Positions 11,778-24,000 of a stretch of DNA of 64,000 nucleotides are shown here, piece by piece. Source of the DNA: Hsuehochloa calcarea. Lineage: Eukaryota > Streptophyta > Magnoliopsida > Poales > Poaceae. The stretch spans positions 17,233,763-17,297,762 of the forward strand of contig CM070601.1 in the NCBI GenBank assembly GCA_036346395.1, given 5' to 3'. Each line of letters begins with the position of its first letter. The first letter of the stretch is position 1. The translations under genes and the position numbers were made by a program. Under the pieces are notes generated by a model. The model saw nothing but the letters and a program-made list of their open reading frames with translations, made no database searches and was not told the origin of the DNA.

Positions 11778-12740
11778 TCAGCAGACCACACATACTTCCT
11801 GTCCTTCTGGAGTAACTCGGTCATTGGCTTGGCAATTTTGGAGAAGTTCTCAATAAAGCGACGATAGTATCCCGCTAAACCGAGAAAACTCCTCACTTCA
11901 AAGGTGACTTCTACCGACCCATGATAGCACATCATTGACCTTGCTAGGATCAACAAACACCGGATCTTTGAAAGAACATGACCCAAGAATGCCACTTCCT
12001 TCAACAAAACTCGCACTTCTTTGAACTTCGCATAAAGTTGATGCTCGCGAAGTTTCCCAACACTAACCCGGATGTTGACATGCTCCTCAACATCCCTCGA
12101 ATAGATGAGGATATCATCGATAAAGACAACCACGAACTTGTCCAAATACTCCATGAATACCATGTTCATAAGATTCATGAAAAGAGCAGGAGCATTGGTC
12201 AAGCGAAGGACATAACGGTATACTCGTATAATCCATAACGAGTAGAAAGCGTCTTGAATGTCTTCCGATCCGATTCGGACTTGATGATAGCCCAACCTCG
12301 GATCAATCTTGGAGAATACCCGAGCACCGGTCAATTGATCGAAGAGGTCATCAATCCGGCGGGATACTTGTTCTTCACCAATCACGGCATTCAGCGGACG
12401 GTAATCAACACACATCAAGTAAAGTCTTGTCTTTCTTCTTCACAAAGATAACAGGACAACCCCACGGTGATGAGCTCGGCGAATAAAACCCTTCTCTTGA
12501 AGCTCGCCAAGTGCTTCTTGACTCCTCCAATTCATTTGGAGGCATTAAATCTGACCTCTTTGAAATAGGGCGATGCAGGAAGCAACTCGATGACAAATTC
12601 AATGTCTCTTCTTTGGAGGCATCCCGGGCGATCTTGAAACACATCATTGAACTCACACACCACGGGACTTCATGAATCTCCATGGTTGGCTTGGCTTCAA
12701 GTGCATATAGGTGGGGTTCTTGCGCTTGTAAAATTCCCAC
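11567..12740 (-). pseudogene. Reverse transcriptase (Tekay-like gypsy), broken in two frames
   Basis: The upstream part (12405-12740) holds the palm entry (SSPWGCPVIFVKKKDKT) and the main part (11567-12418) continues MMCVDYRPLNAV, KIDPRLGYHQVR and the catalytic box FIDDILIYS, then FLGLAGYYRRFIENFS. The frame changes at about 12410 and again near 11720, where RNase H begins. The FIDD pair is the RT active site. Function in the element: copying genomic RNA into cDNA inside the virus-like particle. Confidence 0.9.
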
Positions 12741-13175
12741 TTGACCGCCAGACGGGCTCGTGAGGGAAATGAACCTTCCGGCGCAATCGATTTGTCCCTA
12801 TGTTGAGACAACCAATCCATGCCAAGTATCACATCCAACTTTATCAATTGAGGAGAATAAGATTTGCCAAAATCTCACTCCTCCAATTTCAATCAAAACA
12901 CCCGGCATTCATTTTCACTCTCATTACGAGGCCAGAGAATGAATAATCAAAGGAACATCAGGGATCAATTGAAAGATCACTAAGTGCGACAAAAGACTCC
13001 GATATAAGCGGTGAGAAGCCCGAGAATCAAATAAAGCAGAGCCGGTGAGAGTTAACGAAAAGTGTACCCAACACGGCGTCGGGTGCACCACGAGCTTCCT
13101 CGGCGAGATAAGGTTGACTCGGCGCTTCCCACATTTGGGCCTTCGATCACGACCACTCCCTTGCCCGTCCTCCAT
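12653..13175 (-). pseudogene. Aspartic protease region (Tekay-like gypsy)
   Basis: Minus-strand fragments: FDSRASHRL near 13010-13030, where retrotransposon proteases normally have DSGA at the active site, so Gly is replaced by Arg; and DVILGMDWLSQHR near 12790-12840, the conserved flap-to-C-terminal segment that precedes RT in gypsy polyproteins. The two lie in different frames. The active-site change and frame breaks imply an inactive protease as read. Confidence 0.75.
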
Positions 13176-14185
13176 TAGGGCGAGGGCCGCTCGATCTTCT
13201 TAGGGCAATTATTAGCATAATGCCCCTTGTCGTGGCGAGAAGAAACATCGACATCCGCGGCGGGGTGGCGGATGCCTCTGGCTGTCCCGCGGTGCGTGGC
13301 GGGGCACGGCCTGCGGTGGGCGTGGAACGAACGCCGGTGCCCTCGGTGGTCTGCAGTTGGGAGGGGCCTGACCGAGCCGGTCCGCCATACGGACGAGGAG
13401 CAACGGCCTGGATGCCTTCGGGCCTCCCACTTACGCTGCGAGTCGCCAAGTGCCCTCGCCTTATGCTCGGCGATGATGGCCTTGTCGACCAAGGTCTGGA
13501 AGTCGGGGAAGTCAAGAATAGATAGCTTGTCCTGAAGCTTCTCAGACAAGCCATCCATGAACTTCTCCTGCTTTGCCTCATCTGTAGGCACATCCTCATG
13601 AGCATACCGAGAAAGATGGTTGAACTCATGGAGGTACTCGATGGCGATTTGCGCCTCGCTGAGCGCGTAAATTCCTTCTTCTTCAACTTCATCAATCCAG
13701 CGGGGACATGAGCCCTCCGAAAAGCGGCGCGGAACTCCGCCCAAGTGATAGCCCGGCCCTCGTGCTGCATGGCGAGGAAGTTCTCCCACCATGAGAGTGC
13801 CGCCCCCTCCAGCTGATGGGAGGCGAACAGTGCCTTCTCGTGATCCTCGGCGGCGATGTTGAGCTTCAGCTCAGCGAGACGCAGCCGATCATCCGCGTCA
13901 GTGGGTCCTCGGACCTCGAGAAGGTGGGTGGTGAGTGCGAAGGAACTCCGAGAGTCCTCCCCTCTGCGGGTGGCCACCTCCTCCCCGATCCGAGGCACCG
14001 AGATGTTGGAGGTGTTCCGCAATCACCTCCGGGATCCGTGTCACGGTCCATACTGTTCCGCTCGATCCGAGCGAGCACCTCGACCATGGTCGGAGGAGGT
14101 GGAAGTCCTCATCCCTACCCTCTGGTCGCCTCGGTACACTGAGTACGACCGACCATCCTGTTGCATCAAGGCGAGTTAGAAGCAA
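13147..14185 (-). pseudogene. Gag (Tekay-like gypsy), several frames
   Basis: The retrotransposon gag domain is visible as LEGAALSWWENFLAMQHEGR and FRRAHVPAG in one frame and as YLHEFNHLSRYAHEDVPTDE, KFMDGLSEKLQDKL in another. Near 13215-13250 HDKGHYANNCP is the second half of a CCHC zinc knuckle used to bind RNA. The N-terminus probably lies at or near 14185. Gag forms the particle that packages the element's RNA. At least three frameshifts interrupt it. Confidence 0.85.
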
Positions 14186-14548
14186 AATCGAGAGCTATAA
14201 CGAAGGGATAGCAAAGATAAGCTATCCACTAGGGATTAGTGCATACAACCTAAGCCTCATGTAAACACATAACCCGCAATAAAACGAACTCCAAATAGTT
14301 GCAAAAGGCATAAGATCCATGCAAAACTCATAAGACACAAGATCCAACTTCTCGATCGACTAACTTGTATTGAATGAACAAGTAGTCGTTTTGAGAAGAA
14401 AATTTCAGAACACTACCAAAAGCTTATTGCATGGAAAAATCGGGTAAAACCAACTTAGAGAGCATTAGTCACAAGATATAGGATATCACTTCTTACCCTT
14501 TTAGCCCCACAAATTTTAGTTGATTAAACTCTCATTTTCTACCCCACT

Positions 14549-14812
14549 AGAAACCATCGAGCTTCTTGTCCGGAAATTGAGGTTCTTTGTGGCGATTTTG
14601 CATCCAAGCTTCCAAATAAGTCTTCCATTCTAGAAACTTCAAAATCGCACACTTCAATTTGCCAAGCTCAGTGGTCCTATCAGAAACCATTGAGCTCGCT
14701 GTCTGGAAATTGAGGCGTGCTGTCCAGATTCCGCATCCAAGCCTCTAGCCGAAATCTCCAGTCCAGAAACTTCAAAAACCCTAAGCACTTCAATTTGCCA
14801 AACTCAGTGGTT
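14549..14812 (+). repeat. Degenerate 133-bp direct duplication in the Tekay leader
   Basis: Copies start at 14549 (AGAAACCATCGAGC) and 14682 (AGAAACCATTGAGC). Both end with CACTTCAATTTGCCAA.CTCAGTGGT. The duplication lies between gag and the primer-binding site, in the untranslated leader of the element. Confidence 0.8.
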
Positions 14813-15032
14813 CCCAAGCCCATTTAATCGATAACACTATCTTTGAAGAGGAGATGAGAGGAAAACAACTTTTAAAACTCAAATTAGAGCAATATGAGAT
14901 GAGAAAGCTAAGATAGGTAAGGAGTAAAATCTGAGAACTCCTTAAGCTTTCATAAATCGTTTCATACTTCGAAAATAAGGTTTTTCCAAAACATCCTAAA
15001 GACGACCAAGCTAGCGGCTTCTATGGTCAGTA

Positions 15033-15046
15033 TGGCTCTGATACCA
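15033..15046 (-). other. Primer-binding site of the Tekay-like element (tRNA-iMet)
   Basis: On the minus strand TGGTATCAGAGCCA, complementary to the 3' end of plant initiator methionine tRNA, six bases from the 5' LTR boundary at 15053. It fixes the element's orientation as minus. Confidence 0.92.
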
Positions 15047-15052
15047 ACCTCT

Positions 15053-15921
15053 TGTGACGCCCCCGGGATTATTAAGCTTATAATGATCAGTCACCACTTG
15101 ACCCTATCATCATAAGCATAATAACTCGTGACGCCGAGGAATGTATACTTCCCAGAGTGCAGTATACACCCCTCTCACAAAAGTTCATGCATCAATTCCA
15201 TTCAATCACATAGAACCGAAAGCACAGAACAAAATAGAGACATACATAATAATATTCAAGAGTAATTACAACCAAGAGGCCAACCACCAATGATAAATAT
15301 TACGAGCAATGAAGCAAAAGTGCCATAAGATGGCGATAAACAAAAGAGCCCAACGGTGTGCCTTTTACCCACAAGGCAACCGACCAGGCCGCAGCTAACC
15401 GTCGAACCCGAGTGTGACTTGAGTTCAAGGAATAGTAAAAGCTGATTTTGAGTTATTTACTGAGCTGACTTAGGATAATTAATTAAGATAGCAAACAAGC
15501 TCCAATAATTTTGAAATTTTAACTGGAGGTTGTTTACTAGATGATTAACCTTACATAGATTTTTCAGAGATTTTCATGCACTGCATTTTTCTCTAAAAAT
15601 CCCAGAAGGCTATTTTAGGAGTTTGACTAATGTTTGACTTGCCTCAAAAATTATCAAATAATTTCTGAAAATTATGAAATAATTCTGAGGTGTTAAACAT
15701 CTCTCCTAGGTCCAATGAAAATTATTTTGAGGGGTTGGGCACCAGATTTTCATTGAGGAGATTTATGACTTGAATTTAACTGGGGAAATTTTGAGTTTTA
15801 ATTTCCACTAATTTAAAGGAAAGAGGTTTCAAACATCAGAACAACACATGAGGCAACAAAAGTTTTAATTTATCCTCATTTTTATTACATTTGAAACACA
15901 AACCCAATTTGGGATGTTACA
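15053..15921 (-). repeat. 5' LTR of the Tekay-like element
   Basis: 869 bp, plus-strand ends TGTGACGCCCC and GGGATGTTACA; near-identical to 8912-9782. In the element this copy would hold the promoter for the genomic RNA. Confidence 0.95.
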
Positions 15922-16522
15922 GAGCGGTGGCGTGCGGGCTGACTCATCGTGAGCCGAGAGGGGAAGGAAGTCAAAAGCTGCTCCACGGGTAAGAGAGAGA
16001 GAGGGAGAGAGAGAAGGACGACGAGAGGCTGACGGGAGGGAGAATTGGGCTAGGTGCGGGAAAGAAAACGGGTCGACGAGGAAGATTCGACAAAAAGCGA
16101 TTTTCTGGATTTTTGAGGATTTAACAATTTTAGAAATTGCAACAAATGAACTAGGTTTTTAGAAAATAACAAAAAGAGTTCAAAAATTAAGGAAAATTTC
16201 ATGAAAATTTCTTAACTTATTTTAAACTTAATAATATTATTTTCAAATTAAAGTTAGCTTTTAATTTTGCACATAAATTATTTTTATTTTTTTGGAAAAT
16301 AGAGAAAACTTTTTTAAATACCAGAAAATTCAGTAGATTAATTAAATTATCCTTTTTAACTTTAAATCCAATAAAACCCAGTAAACTCAATAATTTTTAT
16401 TTTTGACTTTTAAAAACTAGGAATTTCAGGAAAAGTAATAAAACCATTTTAAATCTCAGAAAAATCAATAAAATAATAATCTTATTATTATTAGATTGGT
16501 AACATCACTTTGGGATGTTACA
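15922..16522 (-). mobile_element. Right part of the LTR-like relic
   Basis: GC-rich first 150 bp (with GAGA runs near 15993-16012), matching in character the GC block left of 8912, then AT-rich sequence ending CTTTGGGATGTTACA at 16522. Read on the minus strand the end is TGTAACATCCCAAA, the same 14 bases as the outer end of the intact element's 5' LTR. Probably the continuation of the relic that begins at 4994. Confidence 0.35.
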
Positions 16523-19403
16523 GGTGCCTCCCCTCCCTTCCTCGGCACTGCCACTTCTCCTCCAAGATATCGCCTCCTCCTTTCCTCCCTTCCCTCCTAG
16601 TGCCTTCTCCCGTCCCCGACGCTGCCTCCCCTCCCTGCTACCTCCTTCTATCACCGGTGCTACCTCCCGGTGTCACCATCTCCTATGTTGTCGGATCCCC
16701 TCATCTTCGTGCACGCTGACATTGCACCCTACAAACTGAGTTCCAGAGGGGGTCGGGACCTCTAATGCACAAAGTGAATGCCAAACAGGCACAGGTGGTG
16801 AGTCGCGGTGCGAAACAGGAAGGAGTGGTATGGTGATGAATTTTGGTGTGTGCATATACAAAGTAGTGGGGCAGCGACGGTTTTGGTGGTTGCGGAAGAA
16901 GAGAAGGCATGGGTAGGTTCGCGAGTCACGGGGGTAGTGGGGCGAGACCTTATCCTTGTTAGGTTTTGTCCAAATATTGGTGCGCCTCGATGAGGAATTT
17001 GGGAGGGGTGGAGAGACCAACCACGTACACAAGAGAAATGATATTGTCCCACTATGTGGAGGTAAACTCCTTCTTTTATTAGTTAAGATGATTGCAAGAC
17101 TGTTCCATTCTGTCCCAAGAGTGTTGTTGTGTATTCCATAACGGATGTTACATTGGCACTGCCTGCGTTGTTTGATTCGACTTGTTTTGAGAGGCAGGCA
17201 GAGCAGCGAACATGAATTAGTGCGTAATGCATATATATACCCCTCTCCTTGCTACGCCTAAAAATGAAGCCCCCCTACGATTCACGGCGATTTTCTTCCG
17301 GTCGCGCCCGATGGTTGTCCCGTGGTTTTCCTTCACTAGTGGAAGCCATTCGACGCCTTCGATTGCATCGTGCTTATCGTTTTACTCTTTGCCTTAGCTC
17401 GAGGCGTCGTCACTGCTGAGAACCATCGAGTGCGTCACCGCTATTACGTGTGGGTCCACATTCTTTCCCGTCGCGTCCAGCGAGTGGAATCGCTGAATCC
17501 TCAACGCTCCTAGCCGAGTTTTTGCCAAACAGGCGACGACGTGTGTTGCCCTCTCCATTTCTTCCTTCCCCTCGCACACTAAGAGCCGAGCAGAGCGCGA
17601 TGTTGCACTGTGCCTGCGTCGTCCACCGTACCAACCCCACCTATTACGTCGAACTAGTGAGATCCATTCGATTTCTTCCACGTCACGTCGTGTTCTGCCA
17701 CATCACAATGGTTTTCCCTAAATCGATTTTGGTTTTTCGCCACCAGAGCACCCAACGCCATCTTCTTCCCCAAAACTGACCAAACTCGCCGCCTTAGACG
17801 ACACCCTCCCCTCCGGTGAGACATGTTCCAATTCCTTTTGTGGGGAGCATCCTCATGCCTTTCTCTCTAATGCCCATCCCTCGGTTTGGGCTCTACCTCT
17901 TGAGAGTGCCATCGCCGCGGGAAGAAGGCCGAGCTCACCGCGGCTCCCGTCGCATGCCCACCTCGGTCACTCTCCGTCGCTAGAAACTACACTAGTGAGC
18001 TCCTTGCATCTTCCTCATGCCCATGATTCCCCTATTATTCCCCTCCCCCCTCTAATGTCGTGGCCACTCCTCTTTCCCCGCGCCCAATCGCCACGCCCCA
18101 CCGCCAGCTCGGACCAGCGTCGCCCTGGCCCCCTCTCCCTCCCGGCAATCCATTTTGCCCGTCCTCGGTCGCCGCCGTCGACCCCTTCGCTGGCGTCAAG
18201 CCTTGCTCAAGCCGCCTCCGCGCTTCCTTTGTTCCTTGCTTTGCTTCCTTCCCTCTATGTTGTTTTCTCTCTGTGACTGAAGTGTGGGTCCACCTTTAAG
18301 TAGCTAGCTAGCAGTAGTGTAGTATAAATGAGCCACTCCCGGCAGGACCCATAGGCAAGCTGATTAGTGAGTATTTGTGGACACAAAGCCATGCAATTAG
18401 CTGATTAATTACAATTTATTTAGTTGGATGATTAGTCGGTGACATTTCGATTAGCAAGGGCCTTCTTAATTAGGTTAGTAATGATTTATTTAGGTAATTA
18501 GAGGTTAGTTAAAATGATCTAGCACTTGTCCCCTTCGCCTGCGCCGCCCCGCGTCGCGTTGCAAAGGTACATATGTTTCTCACATTTGGGCAGAATTTTT
18601 AACATTTAAAATTTACCGCACACATCAGCTGGGCATGTTTAGGTTTTATTAAAGAGTATCACTATCATCATTTTGTTAGATTTTTCCCTATTTTATTGAT
18701 TTCGTTGATGACGTATTGTATCATGGATGGTTATGTTGTAGGTGATAAATACATCTGATTATCTGTCCTAAGTCTGGTTTACCAACAAACAAAATGTAGT
18801 GTTTTATCAAGTCCTAAATATGGTTTACAAATTTGATTAAGCTCTGTTGAGCTGGATGGAATCTGATGGTGGCCTTCGGTACATAATTATGATTAACGAT
18901 AATTGTAACATAACTTCACATTAATGGAATGACAAAAAATATTTTACAATAAAGTTTACCCTTTATGCTTTTCTCTGCAGTTTTTGCTTAACCTGTTAAT
19001 CATATATTTTCTCATTCGTAGTCGTACATTACGCACATGCGGGCGATGAAAACAATAATCTATATGACAAATCTTCATAGATGATACAACACCCTGTATT
19101 TAGGAAAAGAAAAGCTAAAACATCAGTCTTACATCCAATTTAACGATCGTATCATTAGAGTTCAAAAGATCTTATAGTTATTTATTATTCTTCGTAGGTT
19201 CAAAAGATTACATAAATATAAAGACATATGTTCGTGGCATAGATCGCTCAATCTCTCCCCGTCTAGCTATCCATTCGTCAAACATTGTCTATAACAGTCC
19301 CGCCCAGATGAGAGTATGAATAAAATAAATTTACCCCGCCAATATATCAACCAGCCCAATATATCAACCAATTCATGTCGTTTCTCAGTATTATTACGCT
19401 GTA
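16523..19403. other. No recognised gene
   Basis: CT-rich and GC-rich sequence (16523-18300), then AT-rich sequence (18300-19400). Short frames such as those near 16510-16740 and 17995-18300 are proline/serine-rich by composition only. No LTR, TIR pair, or conserved domain seen. Confidence 0.5.
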
Positions 19404-19766
19404 AGGCAAAGAGTTAGACCATCTCCATTGTTGTGTTTTAGCCGGTTCAAATGAGAAGAGAGAATGCATTGAATCGATTCAATATATTGAAGGGGCCGGG
19501 TCCAACAAAAACACGCATAAAATCGGACTCTACTTAGGAGTCGATTCAATGTATTAAATAACTCATATGAGCATTAAACAACTACATAGGAGAGTGCAGT
19601 TGAGATGAGATTTTATTATTTTATGGTTTTTTAATGTAACGTGGGTTCCAATTATTAGTAAAAATTGGTTTAATACACAGGAGAAAAGCAAACTTAATTC
19701 TTAAAATAATTACATAACATAAATTTAAATCTACATCGGTTGACTGCACTGAAGATGCTCTTGGTA
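19404..19766. mobile_element. Possible MITE
   Basis: Left end AGACCATCTCCATTG and right end (minus strand) AGAGCATCTTCAGTG match at about 11 of 15 positions. The CATCTCCA-type terminus is common among grass MITEs. Interior is AT-rich without coding frames. Target duplication not resolved, so this is tentative. Confidence 0.3.
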
Positions 19767-19963
19767 GCGTAGTGCGCGCTTTCGTCCCAGGTTAGCTGTA
19801 AAGTGCGATGAAATGGCTCTTGATCGCGCCTGCCGACGCCGAGCACCTAATTATTAGCGTTTGACGCCGAGTGGTCCAGTTGCGCGCGCGACACGACGGC
19901 TAGGTCGGGATCGGGTCCGTCCGTACCCGCCCCGCCCTCACAACGCAAGCACGAAAAAACGGC

Positions 19964-20005
19964 CATATAACCAGCTCGGCCTGAGGATGAGCGGCACGCT
20001 ATAAT
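19964..20005 (+). promoter_or_regulatory. Candidate core promoter of the F-box gene
   Basis: Two TATA-like sequences precede the ATG at 20151: CATATAA at 19964-19970 and TATAAT at 20000-20005. The first is in a GC-rich context about 185 bp before the ATG and is the more typical TATA location if the 5' UTR is about 150 bp. Transcription start is not visible. Confidence 0.4.
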
Positions 20006-20150
20006 TGGTTACCGGCCGACCGCCGCCTCACGCCGACTATGCAAATTACCACGAGCGGACACGCGAATCACAGTCACACCGCCAAGTTAGGTTGGCCGTT
20101 TGGGATTGGCACGAGCGCGCCGTGAGCCCGACGCGCGGCGCGCGGGAGGA

Positions 20151-21047
20151 ATGAGCGAAGGCGCGCGGAGCATGAGGCGGCTGCTCGGCGCATCGAGCGG
20201 CGGCAGCGGCAATGCGAATGGGAACGCTGCCATTACCAACCAGTGGGATGACGGAGGAGGAGGTGGCATTGCGGCGCGGATCCGTGGCGTGAACGTGGGG
20301 ATCATGGACGAGCAGGTGCTGGCGCTGGTGTTCCGGGCGCTGAACTGGGAGCCGCAGGCGCTGTGCGTGGTGGCACGGGTCAGCCGGCGGCTGCGGGCGG
20401 TGGCAGAGCGAGTGTTGTGGCGGGAGCTCTGCGTCTCGCGGGCGCCGCGGATGGTTTCGGCGCTCACGGGCGGCGGCGGGGGAGCCTCGCCCGCCACGTC
20501 GGCGTCGCCGTTGGCGTCGGGGCGCATTGGCGGTGGGTGGCCGGCTCTGGCGAAGCTGCTCTTATTTTGCTGCGGCGCGGCGGGAGCGGCGGTCCCGGGG
20601 CACTGCGCGCCGGTGTCGCGGTTCTCCAAGACGTCCGGGCAGAGTTTCCTGTCTCGGCGGTGCTGGGGTGACCTGCTGTACGTGTCGGACCCGTGCGAGC
20701 ACGCGGTGACCGGCGCCGCCGCCGACGTGGGCGCGTACCGCGGCGTGTTCCGCGGGTTCATGCGCTCAAGCACGCGGGCCTGCCTGGTGGACCACCGCGC
20801 ACCGCTGGAGCCCTGCGTGCGCTGCCCCTACTGCGGCGCGCGCGTCTGGAGCATGACCGCGGCCGGCCTCGCCCCACGCGCAGCGTGCCGGCGCCTCGGC
20901 GCTAACGAGGGCCACCTCGAGTACTTTGTCTGCGTCAGCGGCCACCTCCACGGCAGCTGCTGGCTCGCGCGCCTCTCCTCCAGCGAGGGCGAGGGCGAGG
21001 ACGAGCGCGGCGCCGATGACTCCGACGACGGGCACGTCGAGCTGTAA
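20151..21047 (+). CDS. EID1-like F-box protein (EDL3-type)
   Basis: Intronless, 298 residues. The start is the first ATG in frame (20151); the frame is open further upstream only through non-ATG codons. F-box at about residues 52-95 (MDEQVLALVFRALNW, then SRRLRAVAERVLWRELC). Next come RAPRMVSAL, the GGGWPALAKLLLFC segment, SRFSKTSGQSFL, DLLYVSDPCEH and FRGFMRS, all characteristic of plant EID1-like proteins. A cysteine cluster follows (CVRCPYCGARVWSM, residues 222-235, with CVSGHLHGSCW 261-271), possibly metal-binding. The tail is acidic (EGEGEDERGADDSDD). In the family these are substrate adaptors of SCF ubiquitin ligases; Arabidopsis EDL3 acts in ABA and photoperiod responses. A low-complexity Gly/Ala insertion near residues 105-125 is typical of grasses. 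Family call is firm, exact orthology is not. Confidence 0.92.
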   Translation: MSEGARSMRRLLGASSGGSGNANGNAAITNQWDDGGGGGIAARIRGVNVGIMDEQVLALVFRALNWEPQALCVVARVSRRLRAVAERVLWRELCVSRAPRMVSALTGGGGGASPATSASPLASGRIGGGWPALAKLLLFCCGAAGAAVPGHCAPVSRFSKTSGQSFLSRRCWGDLLYVSDPCEHAVTGAAADVGAYRGVFRGFMRSSTRACLVDHRAPLEPCVRCPYCGARVWSMTAAGLAPRAACRRLGANEGHLEYFVCVSGHLHGSCWLARLSSSEGEGEDERGADDSDDGHVEL

Positions 21048-24000
21048 AGCAAAGAGTTAGTAGTCTCAGCAGTGTAGCATTCTTGGTCTCTCTGTTCTCT
21101 TCGATTAATCTCGTGGCCGCCGCCGTCTCTCGCCATCCCACGGTTGCACTTGTCGCACAGCTGATTTTTACCGGATCAGATGAGGCGCGTGCGTGGGGCA
21201 GCGCGAGCCAGCCCTGCGCTTCTTTTGAGCCAGCCCTCGGCTCGTCGTCCGCTCGGTCTTTCACATGCCGGAATCTTAGATGCCATTTGCCACCGCGGTT
21301 TAGTAGTCTGTAAAAAAGTAGTGGGCTCGGTGCGCGAGTGAAACGCGATGCCTCCCTTTTGTTCGAGACGATCCGATGAATGAATTCTGATCTTTGTTTG
21401 GCATGGTGCGTGCATTGATGCCTACTCCTTTATCTACGCTGTTGCGTGCCCATCTTCTTTGGCTTCTTGTTACTAAAATAAATGGTCGGGCGTCCGGCCA
21501 TGACACGTACATGTACCATTGCACTGCACTCGACAAGTTCACAAAAACAAGGAACGAACGACTCTTTTTTGTGAACCAGATGAGTTAATGCACTACGGTG
21601 GCATAGTTGGGCTGTCACGGGTTCAGAGGGGAAAGCTCTGAGGCTGACAGGCTGCACACTCTCGTATTCAGATTTCAGAGTTTAAGATAAGAGTGCACTG
21701 CACACCTGCGATCTTTATGGTCTCGAGCTGCAAAGGCCACTCGGATTCGATCGAAACATCACGCCAGCTAGCCAAGCTACGCGGGCCAAAGCAGAGGAGA
21801 TCTTCTCGAGCGATATCTGACTGCATCGCGGGAAAAGGGTGGATGGCTTTATCTCCGAATTCTGTAACATCGCTCTACACATCATTTTAGCTCGAGATTG
21901 TCAGTCAGATCAAGGTATCGACGGCTATGGTACCGTATGGTATGTATGGTATGCAGGGATCAGTACGTGGACCCACCTGGAAGGCTGTACAGGAAGCATT
22001 GCATAGGTACCAGACAGCCTTTATGTGTACTGAAATCGCAGTACGATGCAAATGGCATTTTCTAGGTTTGGTTGATGTTACGACGAGTTCAATGTCTCTT
22101 GAGTCTCTCAACAAGGAGTACCGCTGATTGTGCTCGACTGGAGATTTGGAGGTGACACGTCTACATGCTACAAGTGAGTACTACAGTTAACCACACAGGG
22201 TCATGAAGCATAAGACTAAGAATTTGACTCGCCAAACATTCTACAGAACATGCGGTTTGGTAGTTAATTTTTTAAAACATATTGGTTGTTTGCCTTGTGT
22301 TCCAAGGGATAGGGTAGCCCACTATCTTAATATGGTCCTACGGTCCTACCCCATGTTAGTCACCGAAGAAAGACAGATCGCAGCACCTGCGTAGTGTCGC
22401 AACAAAAGGCAAGCAATTCGCTGTTAAACAGTCTTGTGTGATTTGCAAACTACAAACAATACCCAACGTTTACTGAGCATTTGCTTTGGCCCCAACATTT
22501 CAGTTGGTACTTGAATGCAACTCCAAAAATATGATATTTGGGTAATTCTGAAACCAAGATAGAATAATCTCAATGGCTTTATTGTTTCAGGTAACCAGGT
22601 TCAAAGAAAAACTACTCCAACCAAGTAAGGAACTATCATGCAGGTCCTCATGAACATACACTAGCATTGTGCAAACTGTTAACACCAAACATGGTTCCAA
22701 GAACGACAGGTCAAAGTCCAGGGCAAACATATCTCAACTCTGAATACGTAAGATTAACCTTCTAAAGCAAAACATTTATGTCGCCTTCAGCTTGCCACCC
22801 GAGCAATTTAATACGGCTAACACAAACTCAACAAACCAGAGTACCAACCAATCAGTGAAGAGCAAGCAACCGGGAGTTTCAGACTTACATTTACGAAGAC
22901 AGGAAATGCTACCATCACACCTAATTTATGCTAGGGTTACTAGCTTACGTGATTGGAAGCATGTCAACAAGGAGTAAAGCACCACGGCCGTCCAAGGACA
23001 GCAGACAATTAATTCAGCTCAGCTACGATAACATGCTTACCAACCTAGCGCTATCATTGGTGAGGCAAATAAACTGAGACGCTCAATAATGATTCCTCTC
23101 AACAAGGAAGTGGTAATGGCACCCAATCCCACGGCATGCCGCATGATTCTGAATGGCAAACCGCTACACAGTTGATCAATCTAACTATTGGCATGTATAA
23201 GGGGAGAAAGGCTGGTAGATGCTTGCATTCTGAAAACCTGAAGTCGTCTAAACATGCAGATGACAACACGATCCTAGATATTGAATCCTACATTTTTCAT
23301 GTCATGGTTCTGAAATCTGAATGTATGATAATGCAGTTGGAGCTACCTACTAAACCATCTGCATCTAGTGGCAAACAAAATCATATATAGCTGGTATAGT
23401 GTTACCATTAACATGCAAAAAGAATCTTAACAATACCTTGCCAGGTGTAAAACGACCAAGCAAAGATTCACCGATGCATGCAACAACTAAATGCGTGAAT
23501 CACAAAATTTAAACAGCTCAAAGATGCAACTATAGATTATAAAAAATTACAGTAAGCTCATAATACCAATCTGCAGTACATTTTTAGTACCTAGGCTACT
23601 TGAACAAATAAACAGACAATGAGCGAGAGAGGCAAAATGGCTGCCTTTCTGTGAAACAAAAATATGTGAATAAACAACAGGACAACATACTAACATGAAA
23701 GTTTCTTCTAGCCCTCCAGGAAGTAGTTGCAAATGCAAGTATTTCCTAAACCAATAAATACTCCTGATTGCTCTTCAGATCCAACTAAAGTTAAAAAGTG
23801 AAAGAACGAAACTGGCATCCACCTCCTGGAAAGCAACCGTAGACCAAGTTACAGTCTTTGCACTTTGTACCAGATCCCCTGTCCAACATCCCGACATAAT
23901 TAGAAACACAAAGATACATACTTAAGAAACAAACAAATTTGAGTAATTTCGTAGTTTCTCGCACAACATTATATATCCTGGCACCAGGTTATCCAATAAC

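Larger units (their letters stand above)
8912..15921 (-). mobile_element. Ty3/gypsy LTR retrotransposon, Tekay/Del-like chromovirus
   Basis: Complete element of about 7.0 kb on the minus strand: LTRs at 8912-9782 and 15053-15921, an initiator-Met primer-binding site beside the right LTR, a purine tract beside the left LTR, and between them gag, protease, reverse transcriptase, RNase H, integrase and a chromodomain-like tail in gypsy order. LTR copies are near-identical with a few indels, so the insertion is fairly recent. No clean 5-bp target duplication (GGCAG left, GAGCG right). Every gene is broken into several frames, so it cannot encode a full polyprotein as read here. Lineage assignment rests on domain wording and the chromodomain-like tail, not on a tree. 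Confidence 0.9.

Noticed and set aside
8907..15926. Target-site duplication for the Tekay-like element
   Set aside because: GGCAG on the left and GAGCG on the right do not match, so none is claimed.
20087..20773. 228-codon minus-strand frame opposite the F-box gene
   Set aside because: Shadow of the very GC-rich coding strand; the plus-strand frame has a clear EID1-like sequence.
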